The notes below the pieces were generated by a model. That model saw only the letters and a program-made list of their open reading frames with translations. It had not been told where the DNA came from and did not search any database. Of a stretch of 64,000 bases of DNA, positions 53,570-61,347 are shown piece after piece (the first letter of the stretch is position 1; the number at the start of each line of letters is the position of its first letter). A program made the position numbers and the translations under genes. Source of the stretch: Gemmatimonadota bacterium. GTDB taxonomy: Bacteria > Gemmatimonadota > Gemmatimonadetes > Palauibacterales > KS3-K002. The DNA lies in contig CP070815.1 of the NCBI GenBank assembly GCA_020344215.1, forward strand, positions 4,149,057-4,213,056. The letters are read 5' to 3'.

Positions 53570-56500
53570 TCAGCTACTACCCCGCTCCGCCTCCCACTCC
53601 TCGCGGGTCTTGAGCACCAGTGGCTCCACCTCCTCCCGCTCCAGCCGCGAGTTCAGCGGCTCCAGCCTGCCCTGCGAAGTAAGTTCGCTGAAACGGACCT
53701 CGGCCTCGTCCAGCTCGACGCTCAGGTTCTCCATCCGTTCCAGCTGATACTCGCTCGGCCGGCCGGCGTAGCCGTTCACTGCGCCGTAGAGACCGCCGAG
53801 GTTCTCGCGCAGCTGGCCCTCCGTCGAGAATATGGCTACCTCGCTGCTCACCAAGTCGCCGCGGAACTGCTCCAGCTCGTCGGCATAGTCGTTCAGTCGC
53901 CTGGCCGTACCGCCACCGACTGCCTCCGCGCGCGCCCGCGCCTCGTCGCGTAGATCGATGACCGCATCTACCACGTAGCTCAGGCGCTCGATCATGGCGT
54001 GGATCCGGAGGGCCGCCCGCTGCTGCAGCCGTCGGTCCTCGGCCGAATGCGGCGAGCGCGGGTCGGGGACCAGGCTCAGCTGGCCCTCGTAAGTATCGCT
54101 GCCCTTGATCAGCTTGTAGGTGTACGTGCCCTCCAGCACGCGCGGGCCGTCGAACACGGGCACCAGTGAGCTAGCCGGCGGGACCGGGGGCGGCGGCAGC
54201 CTCATCGGCCAGTCGACGCGATTGATGCCGCGGACCTTGCCGGCCGGGATCGTCGTGATGAGTTCACCCTCGGCGTCGTAGACTTCGAGCTTCATATCGC
54301 CGAAGATGTGGCGCCGCTTCTGATAGTAGACGACGGACGCGGCCTCCGGAGGATTGCGGCCCACGTACTGATCGTTGCCGGGGAACCAGGCGCCTTCACC
54401 GCCCCCGATCAGCTGAACGGCGGGGCGACTCGGCAGAATCGTAAGATCGGCCTCCAGGACGTCCGGCGTCAGGCCGCGCAGCGGCGTTATGTCGTCCAGG
54501 ATGTAGATGCCGCGCCCGTGCGTGCCGATGATCAGATCGTTCTCCCGCGGCTGGATCGCCAGGTCGTGCACCGCTACCCTCGGGAAGTCGCTGGCGTAAC
54601 GCGCCCACGACTGGCCACCGTCCACGCTGATGTAGAGCCCGAACTCGGTGCCGAGGAACAGCAGTTGCCGGTTCTCCAGATCCTCCTTGACGACGAAGGC
54701 GAAGCCTTCGATGTCCTCGCTGACCAGCGATTCCCACGTCGCGCCGTAATCCCGGGTCCGATACAGGTAGGTGGTCATGTCCCCGGCGCGGTGGCCGTCG
54801 AAGGTAACGTAGGCGGTCGCCGCGTCGTGGCGGCTCGCCTCGACGTGCGACACCCACGTGTGCCTCGGCAGGCCCGGAACGTTGCGCACGACGTTGCGCC
54901 AGTTCGCGCCGTCGTCGCGTGTGACCTGCAGGTTACCGTCATCGGTCCCGACCCAGATGACCTCTGCGTTCAGCGGCGACTCGCTGATCGTATAGATCGT
55001 CGTATGGTTCTCCGCCGTCGTATTGTCGGTGGTCAGTCCGCCCGACTCCGCCTGTCTCTGCTTCTGCGGATCGTTCGTCGTCAGATCAGGCGAAATGCGC
55101 GCCCAGGAATCGCCGCGAGCGCGCGTCCGATACAGGTACTGGGCGCCCAAGTAGAGGGTCCCGGGGTTCGCCTGGCTGACGTGGATCGGCGTGTTCCAGT
55201 TGAAGCGCAGCTTCGTCTCGCCCTCCTCCGGGTACGGCCGAATCTCCTTCGTCTCGCCCGTCGACTTCTGCAGCCGCGACAGGTTGCCGCCCTGGTACTC
55301 CAAGTAGACAAAGTCGGGGTCGGCCGGATCGACGAAGACGTGGAACCCGTCGCCGCTGAACAGCAGGTCCCAATCCGCCGGCATGATACCGCCTGACTTG
55401 CGTGACGGGCCGACCCAGGTCCCGTTGTCCTGGAGACCGCCGTAGACGTTGTACGGGAACTCCATATCGTAGCTGATCTCGTAGAACTGCGAGACCGGTA
55501 GCCCCCTGGAGTGGCGCCAGGCAATGCCGCCGTCGTAGGAGAAATAGACGCCGCCGTCGGTGCCGAGGATCAGATCCTTGTTGTTGTTCGGGTCGATCCA
55601 CATCGCGTGGTGGTCGCTGTGCACACTGCCCATGTCGAAGCCGCCCGAGCTGAACGGCGAGCTGAACGACTTGCCGCCGTCACTCGAGACCGTGAGCAGG
55701 AGCCCCGGCTTGAAGACCCGATCGGGATCGACCGGGTCGGGCACGACGTAGGCGAAGTAGAAGGGGCGGCCCGTGACGTTCATCGACGAGTTCATCTCTT
55801 CCCACGTCGCCCCCATGTCGTCGGAGCGGTAGAGCGCGGTCTCCTCCGCCTCGACCACCGCGTAGACCCGGGTGGGCCGCGGCGGTGACACGGCGACCGC
55901 GATCCGGCCCTTGTCGCCCTCGGGCAGCCCGACCGTCAGCTCTTCCCAGGTGTCGCCGCCGTCGACCGACCGGTAGAGCCCGCTGCCCGGGCCGCCGGAG
56001 TTGAAGAAGTACGGCCAGCGCCGGAACTCCCACATGCCGGCGTACAAGATGTTCGGCGCGTGGGGATCCATCGATAGGTCCGAGCAGCCGGTGTCCTCAT
56101 CTATGTAGAGCACCTTCTCCCAGGTCGCGCCGCCGTCGGTCGTCCGGAAGACCCCGCGCTCGGCGTTCGCATCCCAGAGATGCCCGGTGGCACAGACGTA
56201 GACTCGATCGCCATCCAGCGGATCGATTTCGATCCGCGCGATCCGCTCGCTGTCCTCGAGACCCAGATGCTGCCAGGTATCGCCACCGTCGGTCGTCTTG
56301 TAGACGCCGTCGCCCACCGAGACACTGTTACGTACCCACGTCTCGCCGGTCCCGACCCAGACGACCTCAGGGTTCGATGGGTCGATCCTGATCGCCCCGA
56401 TCGACATCGTGTAGTCGTCGAAGATCGGCTCGAACCGCAGACCCCCGTCATCCGACTTCCACACACCCCCGCTCGCTGAACCGACGTATATGGTGAGCGG

Positions 56501-56686
56501 GTACTCGGACACCGCGTCCATCGCCGCGATCCTCCCGCTCATCGTCGCGGGCCCGATCGGGCGCGCCCTCAGTCCGCCAAACGCGGCAGACTCGATCTTT
56601 GCCTGAGCGGAAGCGACGGCGGGCAGCGCCAGCAGCGCCGCCAGCAGCACGCAGCCCCGCCAGACATATTCCAGCCGGGTACTCAT
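53570..56686 (-). CDS. Sortilin/Vps10-like Asp-box beta-propeller protein (1038 aa)
   Basis: ATG 56686 after AAGGAG. A signal peptide (cut near ALPAVASAQA) precedes tandem BNR/Asp-box modules: GVWKSDDGG, GVYKTTDGGDTW, GVFRTTDGGATW, GLYRSVDGGDTW, ALYRSDDMGATW and several later ones, forming probably two ten-bladed or seven-bladed propellers. The C-terminal 200 residues are helical (coiled-coil candidates around DLRDEARARAEAVGG and EYQLERMENLSVELDEAEVRFSEL). Family members are commonly labelled glycosyl hydrolase BNR or VPS10-like; catalytic residues of sialidase are not evident. A role in extracellular binding or polymer degradation is inferred. Confidence 0.85.
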   Translation of the reverse strand: MSTRLEYVWRGCVLLAALLALPAVASAQAKIESAAFGGLRARPIGPATMSGRIAAMDAVSEYPLTIYVGSASGGVWKSDDGGLRFEPIFDDYTMSIGAIRIDPSNPEVVWVGTGETWVRNSVSVGDGVYKTTDGGDTWQHLGLEDSERIARIEIDPLDGDRVYVCATGHLWDANAERGVFRTTDGGATWEKVLYIDEDTGCSDLSMDPHAPNILYAGMWEFRRWPYFFNSGGPGSGLYRSVDGGDTWEELTVGLPEGDKGRIAVAVSPPRPTRVYAVVEAEETALYRSDDMGATWEEMNSSMNVTGRPFYFAYVVPDPVDPDRVFKPGLLLTVSSDGGKSFSSPFSSGGFDMGSVHSDHHAMWIDPNNNKDLILGTDGGVYFSYDGGIAWRHSRGLPVSQFYEISYDMEFPYNVYGGLQDNGTWVGPSRKSGGIMPADWDLLFSGDGFHVFVDPADPDFVYLEYQGGNLSRLQKSTGETKEIRPYPEEGETKLRFNWNTPIHVSQANPGTLYLGAQYLYRTRARGDSWARISPDLTTNDPQKQRQAESGGLTTDNTTAENHTTIYTISESPLNAEVIWVGTDDGNLQVTRDDGANWRNVVRNVPGLPRHTWVSHVEASRHDAATAYVTFDGHRAGDMTTYLYRTRDYGATWESLVSEDIEGFAFVVKEDLENRQLLFLGTEFGLYISVDGGQSWARYASDFPRVAVHDLAIQPRENDLIIGTHGRGIYILDDITPLRGLTPDVLEADLTILPSRPAVQLIGGGEGAWFPGNDQYVGRNPPEAASVVYYQKRRHIFGDMKLEVYDAEGELITTIPAGKVRGINRVDWPMRLPPPPVPPASSLVPVFDGPRVLEGTYTYKLIKGSDTYEGQLSLVPDPRSPHSAEDRRLQQRAALRIHAMIERLSYVVDAVIDLRDEARARAEAVGGGTARRLNDYADELEQFRGDLVSSEVAIFSTEGQLRENLGGLYGAVNGYAGRPSEYQLERMENLSVELDEAEVRFSELTSQGRLEPLNSRLEREEVEPLVLKTREEWEAERGSS

Positions 56687-56736
56687 CGTGAGACTCCTTC
56701 TCCCGGTTTGCCTGATACGATCAGAACGGGCCAGCC

Positions 56737-57483
56737 TTACTGCTGGCCCCCTTCACTCTTCTCCGGCATGACGAACAGCGCGTCGTCGAGCTCGACGTTC
56801 AGTTCCACCAGATCGATCGTTATGACCTGCCCTGCCGGAGCGCCCTTCGGCCTCGTCTCGACCGAATAAGGGATCAGCAGTCCGCCGACCTCTTTGTAGT
56901 CGCTGAAGATCGTCTCGAACTCGACCGTCCTGCCCTGCGACTCGCGAGCCACGTCCATCCTGATCGGGACGAAGTACTCGCTATCGAGGTAGTAGTACTG
57001 AACGCTGCCGCTAGTCAACGTGACCTTGAGCTTGTACGCCTGGGTCCCTTCCGTCTCCTCCAGCCCGACGAACTCGACCTGGTGACCGGATTCCTCGTAG
57101 CCCATCAGCGGCCCATCGAGGTCGGCCGTGTCTCTCACATCTTCCGACTCGTCCTCCGTCAACTCCTCGGGATCCGGGTTGCCCAGGAACGGCATCACCT
57201 GCCAGGCCGTCTCGCCGTCAAACGCCTGAAGCCCGGTCATCCCCTGGAAGATGAACTCGATCCGCCCCTTGTTGGGACGCTTCACCAACACGGTGAACGG
57301 AGCCTCGATCCCCATCCCCCCCATCATCATCTTCCCCGTCATCTTCATCGACTGCACCGACTGCCAAGCGTCGAAGCCGCCCACCGCCTCGTAATAGTTG
57401 CTCAGCACCTCGTCGAGCTCCTGAGCCTGGGCCGGCGCGGCCAGGACCGCCACGACAGAGAGCGCTGCCAGCTTCTTCAGCAT
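56737..57483 (-). CDS. Secreted LolA-like/outer-membrane lipoprotein-sorting-like protein
   Basis: ATG 57483 with AGGAGG seven bases away; a signal peptide (MLKKLAALSVVAVLAAPAQAQ) precedes about 225 residues starting ELDEVLSNYYEAVGGFDAWQSVQSMKMTGKM. The body carries repeated amphipathic beta-strands and ends VITIDLVELNVELDDALFVMP. This is the LolA-like half-barrel fold seen in the 12261 operon protein, but the two are only distant. It lies 50 bp upstream of the Asp-box protein gene, same strand, so the two may be cotranscribed. Its cargo is unknown. Confidence 0.8.
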   Translation of the reverse strand: MLKKLAALSVVAVLAAPAQAQELDEVLSNYYEAVGGFDAWQSVQSMKMTGKMMMGGMGIEAPFTVLVKRPNKGRIEFIFQGMTGLQAFDGETAWQVMPFLGNPDPEELTEDESEDVRDTADLDGPLMGYEESGHQVEFVGLEETEGTQAYKLKVTLTSGSVQYYYLDSEYFVPIRMDVARESQGRTVEFETIFSDYKEVGGLLIPYSVETRPKGAPAGQVITIDLVELNVELDDALFVMPEKSEGGQQ

Positions 57484-57644
57484 GAGAGATCCTCCTGTTT
57501 TGGTGAGATTGGGCACACACAACGGCCGCGCCCCAGGAGAGGCTGCGCCGCTCGTGGAACCGAAGCGCCCACTTCGTTTCGGCTGGCCTATGATGTCTTG
57601 CTCTAGGCTGAGAGGCAACCGCACCCAATCACTAAGCTGGAGCT

Positions 57645-57697
57645 ATCATGTGGCGATCATGTGGCAATCATGTGGTCATGCCGCCGATCATGTAGCG
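57645..57697. promoter_or_regulatory. Operator-like direct repeats at 11-bp spacing
   Basis: ATCATGTGGCG (57645), ATCATGTGGCA (57656), ATCATGTGGTC (57667) and ATCATGTAGCG (57687, 20 bp on) share ATCATGT(G/A)G. The period of 11 is close to one helical turn, as for a multimeric binding site. It lies 160 bp upstream of the LolA-like gene's start on its upstream side. Confidence 0.6.
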
Positions 57698-57757
57698 ACG
57701 AAGAAACCCATTGGCAGGCCGCTGGACAAGGCCGGCGACATCTTTGAGGGGTGCCAT

Positions 57758-57855
57758 CGAGGGGAGTCGTCCGAGCGTAGTTTGGAGCGCGCCGGCGGCG
57801 CAGCCCTCGTTCCGGCAAGCGAGGCGCGCGACACGAAGCGAGACGACTCCCCTCG
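57758..57855. repeat. Large inverted repeat with nested stem (98 bp)
   Basis: CGAGGGGAGTCGTC (57758-57771) has its exact complement GACGACTCCCCTCG at 57842-57855. The loop contains another inverted pair around GCGCGCC (57787-57793) and GGCGCGC (57822-57828). It does not look like a simple terminator and could be a miniature mobile element, a phase-variable structure or a structured RNA. Confidence 0.7.
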
Positions 57856-57901
57856 GTGCGCCCCCAGCGAACTCGGGGCTCCGGCGTTGTTCAGCGGCCT
57901 G

Positions 57902-58048
57902 CTAGTCACCGCCCGTGGATTCCGGCATGCTAAAGACCGAGTCGTCGACCTCGAGGTTGAGCTCCACCTTCTCGACCGTGATCGACGATACTCGATCGGA
58001 CCCGGCCCGCCGGGGCTGGATAGAATGGGCGATCATCAAGTGCAGGCG
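57902..58048 (-). pseudogene. Remnant of a LolA-like paralogue (C-terminal end)
   Basis: A minus-strand frame ending at TAG 57902-57904 reads LMIAHSIQPRRAG...SSITVEKVELNLEVDDSVFSMPE, which lines up residue by residue with the C-terminus of the intact neighbour at 56737 (LLIPYSVETRPKG...VITIDLVELNVELDDALFVMPE). Only about 46 codons remain, with no start, and it directly follows the ankyrin-cytochrome gene stop. The upstream part was probably lost, perhaps with the inverted repeat insertion. It is evidence of an earlier tandem duplication. Confidence 0.75.
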
Positions 58049-58096
58049 GCCCCGACTAGCGGCGCTGCGACGCCGCGCCCCCCATTCGCCCTCCGA

Positions 58097-59473
58097 TCAG
58101 CGTGACTCGGTCCCCGCCGCTTCGCCGTGGGCGATCCCGGGCCACCACTCCTCGAACTGGAACCGATCCGGGTTACGGTGGCAGCTCCGGCACGTACCCT
58201 GATCGGGTATCCTGCCGCCGGCGGCGCGGAACGCCGCCCGGTCGGACATGATAGCCGGGTCTCGGTACTCCGATCCCGGCCCGTGGCAGGCCTCGCAGCC
58301 GACACCCTCGCCCACGTCGAACGTGCTGGCGAACAGCGCGTCGGGGTCCTGGGCGGCCGTCGCGTGGCATAGCAGGCAACGACTGTCCGCCCGGGGATTC
58401 TCCATGTCCTGGAAATGCGGCCGCGACAGAGCGAGGAAGAGTGCCCAGTCGGTCGCCAGGCGCCAATAGGCCGCGGCATGCCGGCTGCTGACCCACTTCA
58501 GGTAGGGGTTCCCGTGCGCTTCCCCGAGGTGACACGCCCGGCACTGGTGGGAGCCTATGTACTGTGGGTGCTCGCGCCTGGTGCCGCGCACGGCACGCCG
58601 CAGGAAGTGCACCTCGATCTCCTTTACCGCGCCATCCTCGTCGCGCATGAACGCGACGCTCCAAGGCTCGGACCGGCAGTAGAAGGAATCCGGTCCGGTG
58701 GGATACATGTCGTCGGCCCCGAAGTCCTGTAGCCTGAGCCTCTCGCCTTCCAGCCAGACCTTGAAGCGGAAATTCGCACTCACGTCGTAGAGACCCTGAT
58801 ACTCGTAGAGCTTCGACCCCTCGATCGCGACCGCCTCGGGGCGCTCGTGCCAATGCTCGATGGGCAGCTCGCCGGCGCTGTCCCGCTTCTGCGGATCGGC
58901 GCCTGCGGCAAGCAGCAGCTCGACCAGCTCCGGCTGACCGGCGCGGTACGCCACGTGCAGCGTCGTCCAGCCTTCCCGGGTCGCCGCGTCGGGATCGGCG
59001 CCGCGCGCGAGCAAGAGCTTCGCCACCTCGCGGGAACCGCGACGTGCCGTGACGTGCAGCGGGGTGCGGCCCCATTGGTTCTGGACAGCGATATCGGCGC
59101 CCGCCTCCAGCAGCAGCTCCACCATGTCGGGACGGTCGTAGTGGCAAACGCGGTGCATGACCGTGCCGCCGTCGAAGCCTACACTGTTCACCGGCGCGCC
59201 CTTGGCCAGCAGCTGCCGAAAGATGTGCCAGTGCTCGCCCGTCGCCGCCCAGTCTAGCGCCGTCATTCCCAGGGCGTCGGTGGCGGTGACGAGCGCCGGG
59301 TCCGCTTCCAGCGCCTTGCGGACCGCGTTCTCGTCGCCGCGGCGGGCCGCAGCCACGAACTCGCGACCCTCGCTGTCATCCTGATCGCGGCGCACCGCGT
59401 CCTGGCCGACCAGCGCCAGGCCGGCGAAGGCGAGGAACAATGTCACGACCGGAACTCCAATTGCGCTTCTCAT
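58097..59473 (-). CDS. Ankyrin-repeat protein fused to tetraheme cytochrome-like domain
   Basis: A signal peptide (VPVVTLFLAFAGLALVG) precedes about five ankyrin repeats (residues 38-215; EALGMTALDWAATGEH, GRTPLHVTARRGSREVAKLLLARGADP and others). A bridging region then precedes a C-terminal domain with four heme motifs: CRACH, CLLCH, CEACH and CRSCH, in the order and spacing of c-type multiheme cytochromes such as cytochrome c554. All ligands are present, so four c-hemes should attach in the periplasm. I know no named family with this fusion. The pairing suggests electron transfer docked through a protein-binding scaffold. Confidence 0.85.
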   Translation of the reverse strand: MRSAIGVPVVTLFLAFAGLALVGQDAVRRDQDDSEGREFVAAARRGDENAVRKALEADPALVTATDALGMTALDWAATGEHWHIFRQLLAKGAPVNSVGFDGGTVMHRVCHYDRPDMVELLLEAGADIAVQNQWGRTPLHVTARRGSREVAKLLLARGADPDAATREGWTTLHVAYRAGQPELVELLLAAGADPQKRDSAGELPIEHWHERPEAVAIEGSKLYEYQGLYDVSANFRFKVWLEGERLRLQDFGADDMYPTGPDSFYCRSEPWSVAFMRDEDGAVKEIEVHFLRRAVRGTRREHPQYIGSHQCRACHLGEAHGNPYLKWVSSRHAAAYWRLATDWALFLALSRPHFQDMENPRADSRCLLCHATAAQDPDALFASTFDVGEGVGCEACHGPGSEYRDPAIMSDRAAFRAAGGRIPDQGTCRSCHRNPDRFQFEEWWPGIAHGEAAGTESR

Positions 59474-59563
59474 CTTGGCATACCTCCCGAGCCGAGTCCC
59501 CGCTTATTCCCTCGAGGAATACGTGGCTCCTTTAGCACCTCAACTCTCGGGCCAGGTGGGGTG

Positions 59564-61192
59564 TCACTTGCGTTCTAACACGAACGCGTCACCGGGGTTC
59601 GCAGCCGCGAAGACGGCCGCATCGATGCCCCACTCGGCGATAGTCGTTGCGACCTCGCCGAACATATGCTCGCGACGGCTCGGATCGACCAGGCCGACGG
59701 CCCGCGGCCGGAATCGCTCGAGGAAGTAGCGGAAATCCGTCTCGCCTTCCCCTTCGGAAAAGGCAACCGGCAGAAACGCGATGTCGATCCGATCGGTGTG
59801 CTGGGCGAGGAACTCGAGGTCTTGCTTGAAGCGGTCCAGATTCTCGGCGCGGAAGCCGGCGTAGTAGATCACCAGACCATCAAGCTTACACAAGTATCCC
59901 AGCGATGTCATCTCTTGGGTGACCTCGATCGTGACGAGGCCCATGTCGTCGATCGTGCAACCCTCGCCCGGCGTTACATACACGACGCGCTCCGAGCCTC
60001 GCCAACTCTCTTTCGCGTTGTGCACGTAGGTGACGCTGGCCAGTGAGTCCTCGATCTCGTGCACATAAGCCAGCTCACCGGGCGACGCGTGGAAGGTCGT
60101 GTAGAACGAGATCACGTCCAGCCTACCGATCTCGGCTGGCGTGATGAATCCGTTGGCCAGCGACGGCTGCGTCGGCCGCTTGACGCCGAATTCCTCGGCG
60201 TCGAAGACGAGCATGTGGTTTTGCGTTCGGACCGCCCAGCCGCGATGGTTCAGATACCACGCGACGGCTTCGCCTGGCGCCATGCTCCGCGTCAGATAGG
60301 GCGACAGACCGTAGTTCTCCTCCAGGTTGCCGGGCCTGACCGCGCCACCCTCGATCAGGTAGTCGGCCACGCGCTGATGACCGTACTTGGCAGCGAGCTG
60401 CAGTGGCGTCTGGCCCGTGTCGTCCCGCCCGTTCAGCTCGACATCGTGCGACACGAGCGACCGGACGATGTCGAGATGGCCGTTCAGAGCCGCGATGTGC
60501 AGCAGATCCCTTCCGTACAACTCTTCTCTGAAGTCCAGAGCAGCGCCGTGCTTGAGCAGCAGGTTGACCACGTCGGTGTGCCCACGCTCGACCGCCCAGC
60601 GCAGCGGCGGGTTCCCATCATTCCCCCGCAGGTCGACATCGGCACCGTGCTCCAGCAGAAACTCGGCGATCTCCAGATGTCCGCGCGCCGCGGCGCTCTC
60701 CAGCGGAGCCAACACGTACGCTATCGCGTTGACATCGGCGCCCTGCTCCACGAGGAACCGAGTCAACTCGATGTTCCCCGGCGATATCACCAGGTCCAGC
60801 CGCCTGGCCCTGCCGAAGAGTGTCGCGTTGGCGTCGAACTCGGCGCCTTCCGACACGAGCAAACGGGTCAGGCGCGCGGTGGCGGAACCGCGCTCGGTGA
60901 AGAAGGCGAAATCGACCGCTGACATACCGGCCGCGTCCGCCGCGTTGATGTCGGCGCCGCGCTGCAGCAGCAGCCTCACCGCTTCTTCCTGGCCGAAGCC
61001 CGCCGCGAAATCCAGGGGGGTCCTGCCGTTCTCGTCCACCGTGCTCACCTGCTCGGGGTCCTGCTCCAGCAGCGCCTCCAGCGTCGCCAGGTCGCCGGCG
61101 CGGGCGGCGACGTGACCGTCCTGCGCGCGAACGGGCGCCGCGCCCAGCAGCGCCGACGCTGCAAAAGCGATAATCGCTACACTCTTGTACAT
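59564..61192 (-). CDS. Ankyrin-repeat protein with degenerate metallo-beta-lactamase-like C-terminus
   Basis: 542 residues with a signal peptide (SVAIIAFAASALLGAAPVRAQ) and eight or nine ankyrin repeats (about 25-310; for example GRTPLDFAAGFGQEEAVRLLLQ, GNPPLRWAVERGHTDVVNLL). The C-terminal 220 residues resemble the metallo-beta-lactamase fold: YLNHRGWAVRTQNHMLVFDAEEFG, then ITPAEIGRLDVISFYTTFHASPG, then LCKLDGLVIYYAGFRAENL. The zinc-binding HxHxDH site that should follow SFY is replaced by TTFHASP, so hydrolase activity is doubtful. It lies 90 bp upstream of the ankyrin-cytochrome gene on the same strand. Confidence 0.8.
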   Translation of the reverse strand: MYKSVAIIAFAASALLGAAPVRAQDGHVAARAGDLATLEALLEQDPEQVSTVDENGRTPLDFAAGFGQEEAVRLLLQRGADINAADAAGMSAVDFAFFTERGSATARLTRLLVSEGAEFDANATLFGRARRLDLVISPGNIELTRFLVEQGADVNAIAYVLAPLESAAARGHLEIAEFLLEHGADVDLRGNDGNPPLRWAVERGHTDVVNLLLKHGAALDFREELYGRDLLHIAALNGHLDIVRSLVSHDVELNGRDDTGQTPLQLAAKYGHQRVADYLIEGGAVRPGNLEENYGLSPYLTRSMAPGEAVAWYLNHRGWAVRTQNHMLVFDAEEFGVKRPTQPSLANGFITPAEIGRLDVISFYTTFHASPGELAYVHEIEDSLASVTYVHNAKESWRGSERVVYVTPGEGCTIDDMGLVTIEVTQEMTSLGYLCKLDGLVIYYAGFRAENLDRFKQDLEFLAQHTDRIDIAFLPVAFSEGEGETDFRYFLERFRPRAVGLVDPSRREHMFGEVATTIAEWGIDAAVFAAANPGDAFVLERK

Positions 61193-61347
61193 CTTAGTCT
61201 ATCTCCCGAACTCCCGGGGCGGTGAGCATAAACGGTTGGAGACATCTCTTGGACGCGCCGCTTCGCTGCACGGTTGCCACGATGCCCGCCGGCGCCGTCG
61301 ACCCGGGTCGGCCGGCGGTCCCGCCGTCATCCCTGGGTTCTTCCGGC

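Larger units (their letters stand above)
57484..58096. other. Repeat-rich intergenic region with a decayed paralogue
   Basis: From left to right: the upstream region of the LolA-like gene, a four-copy direct-repeat cluster (57645-57697), a large inverted repeat (57758-57855) and a pseudogene fragment (57902-58048). No intact gene is visible. Confidence 0.6.

Noticed and set aside
54308..55396. Long plus-strand frame of 362 codons opposite the Asp-box gene
   Set aside because: Arg/Val/Asp-rich antisense shadow of a clear secreted protein with a signal peptide on the minus strand.
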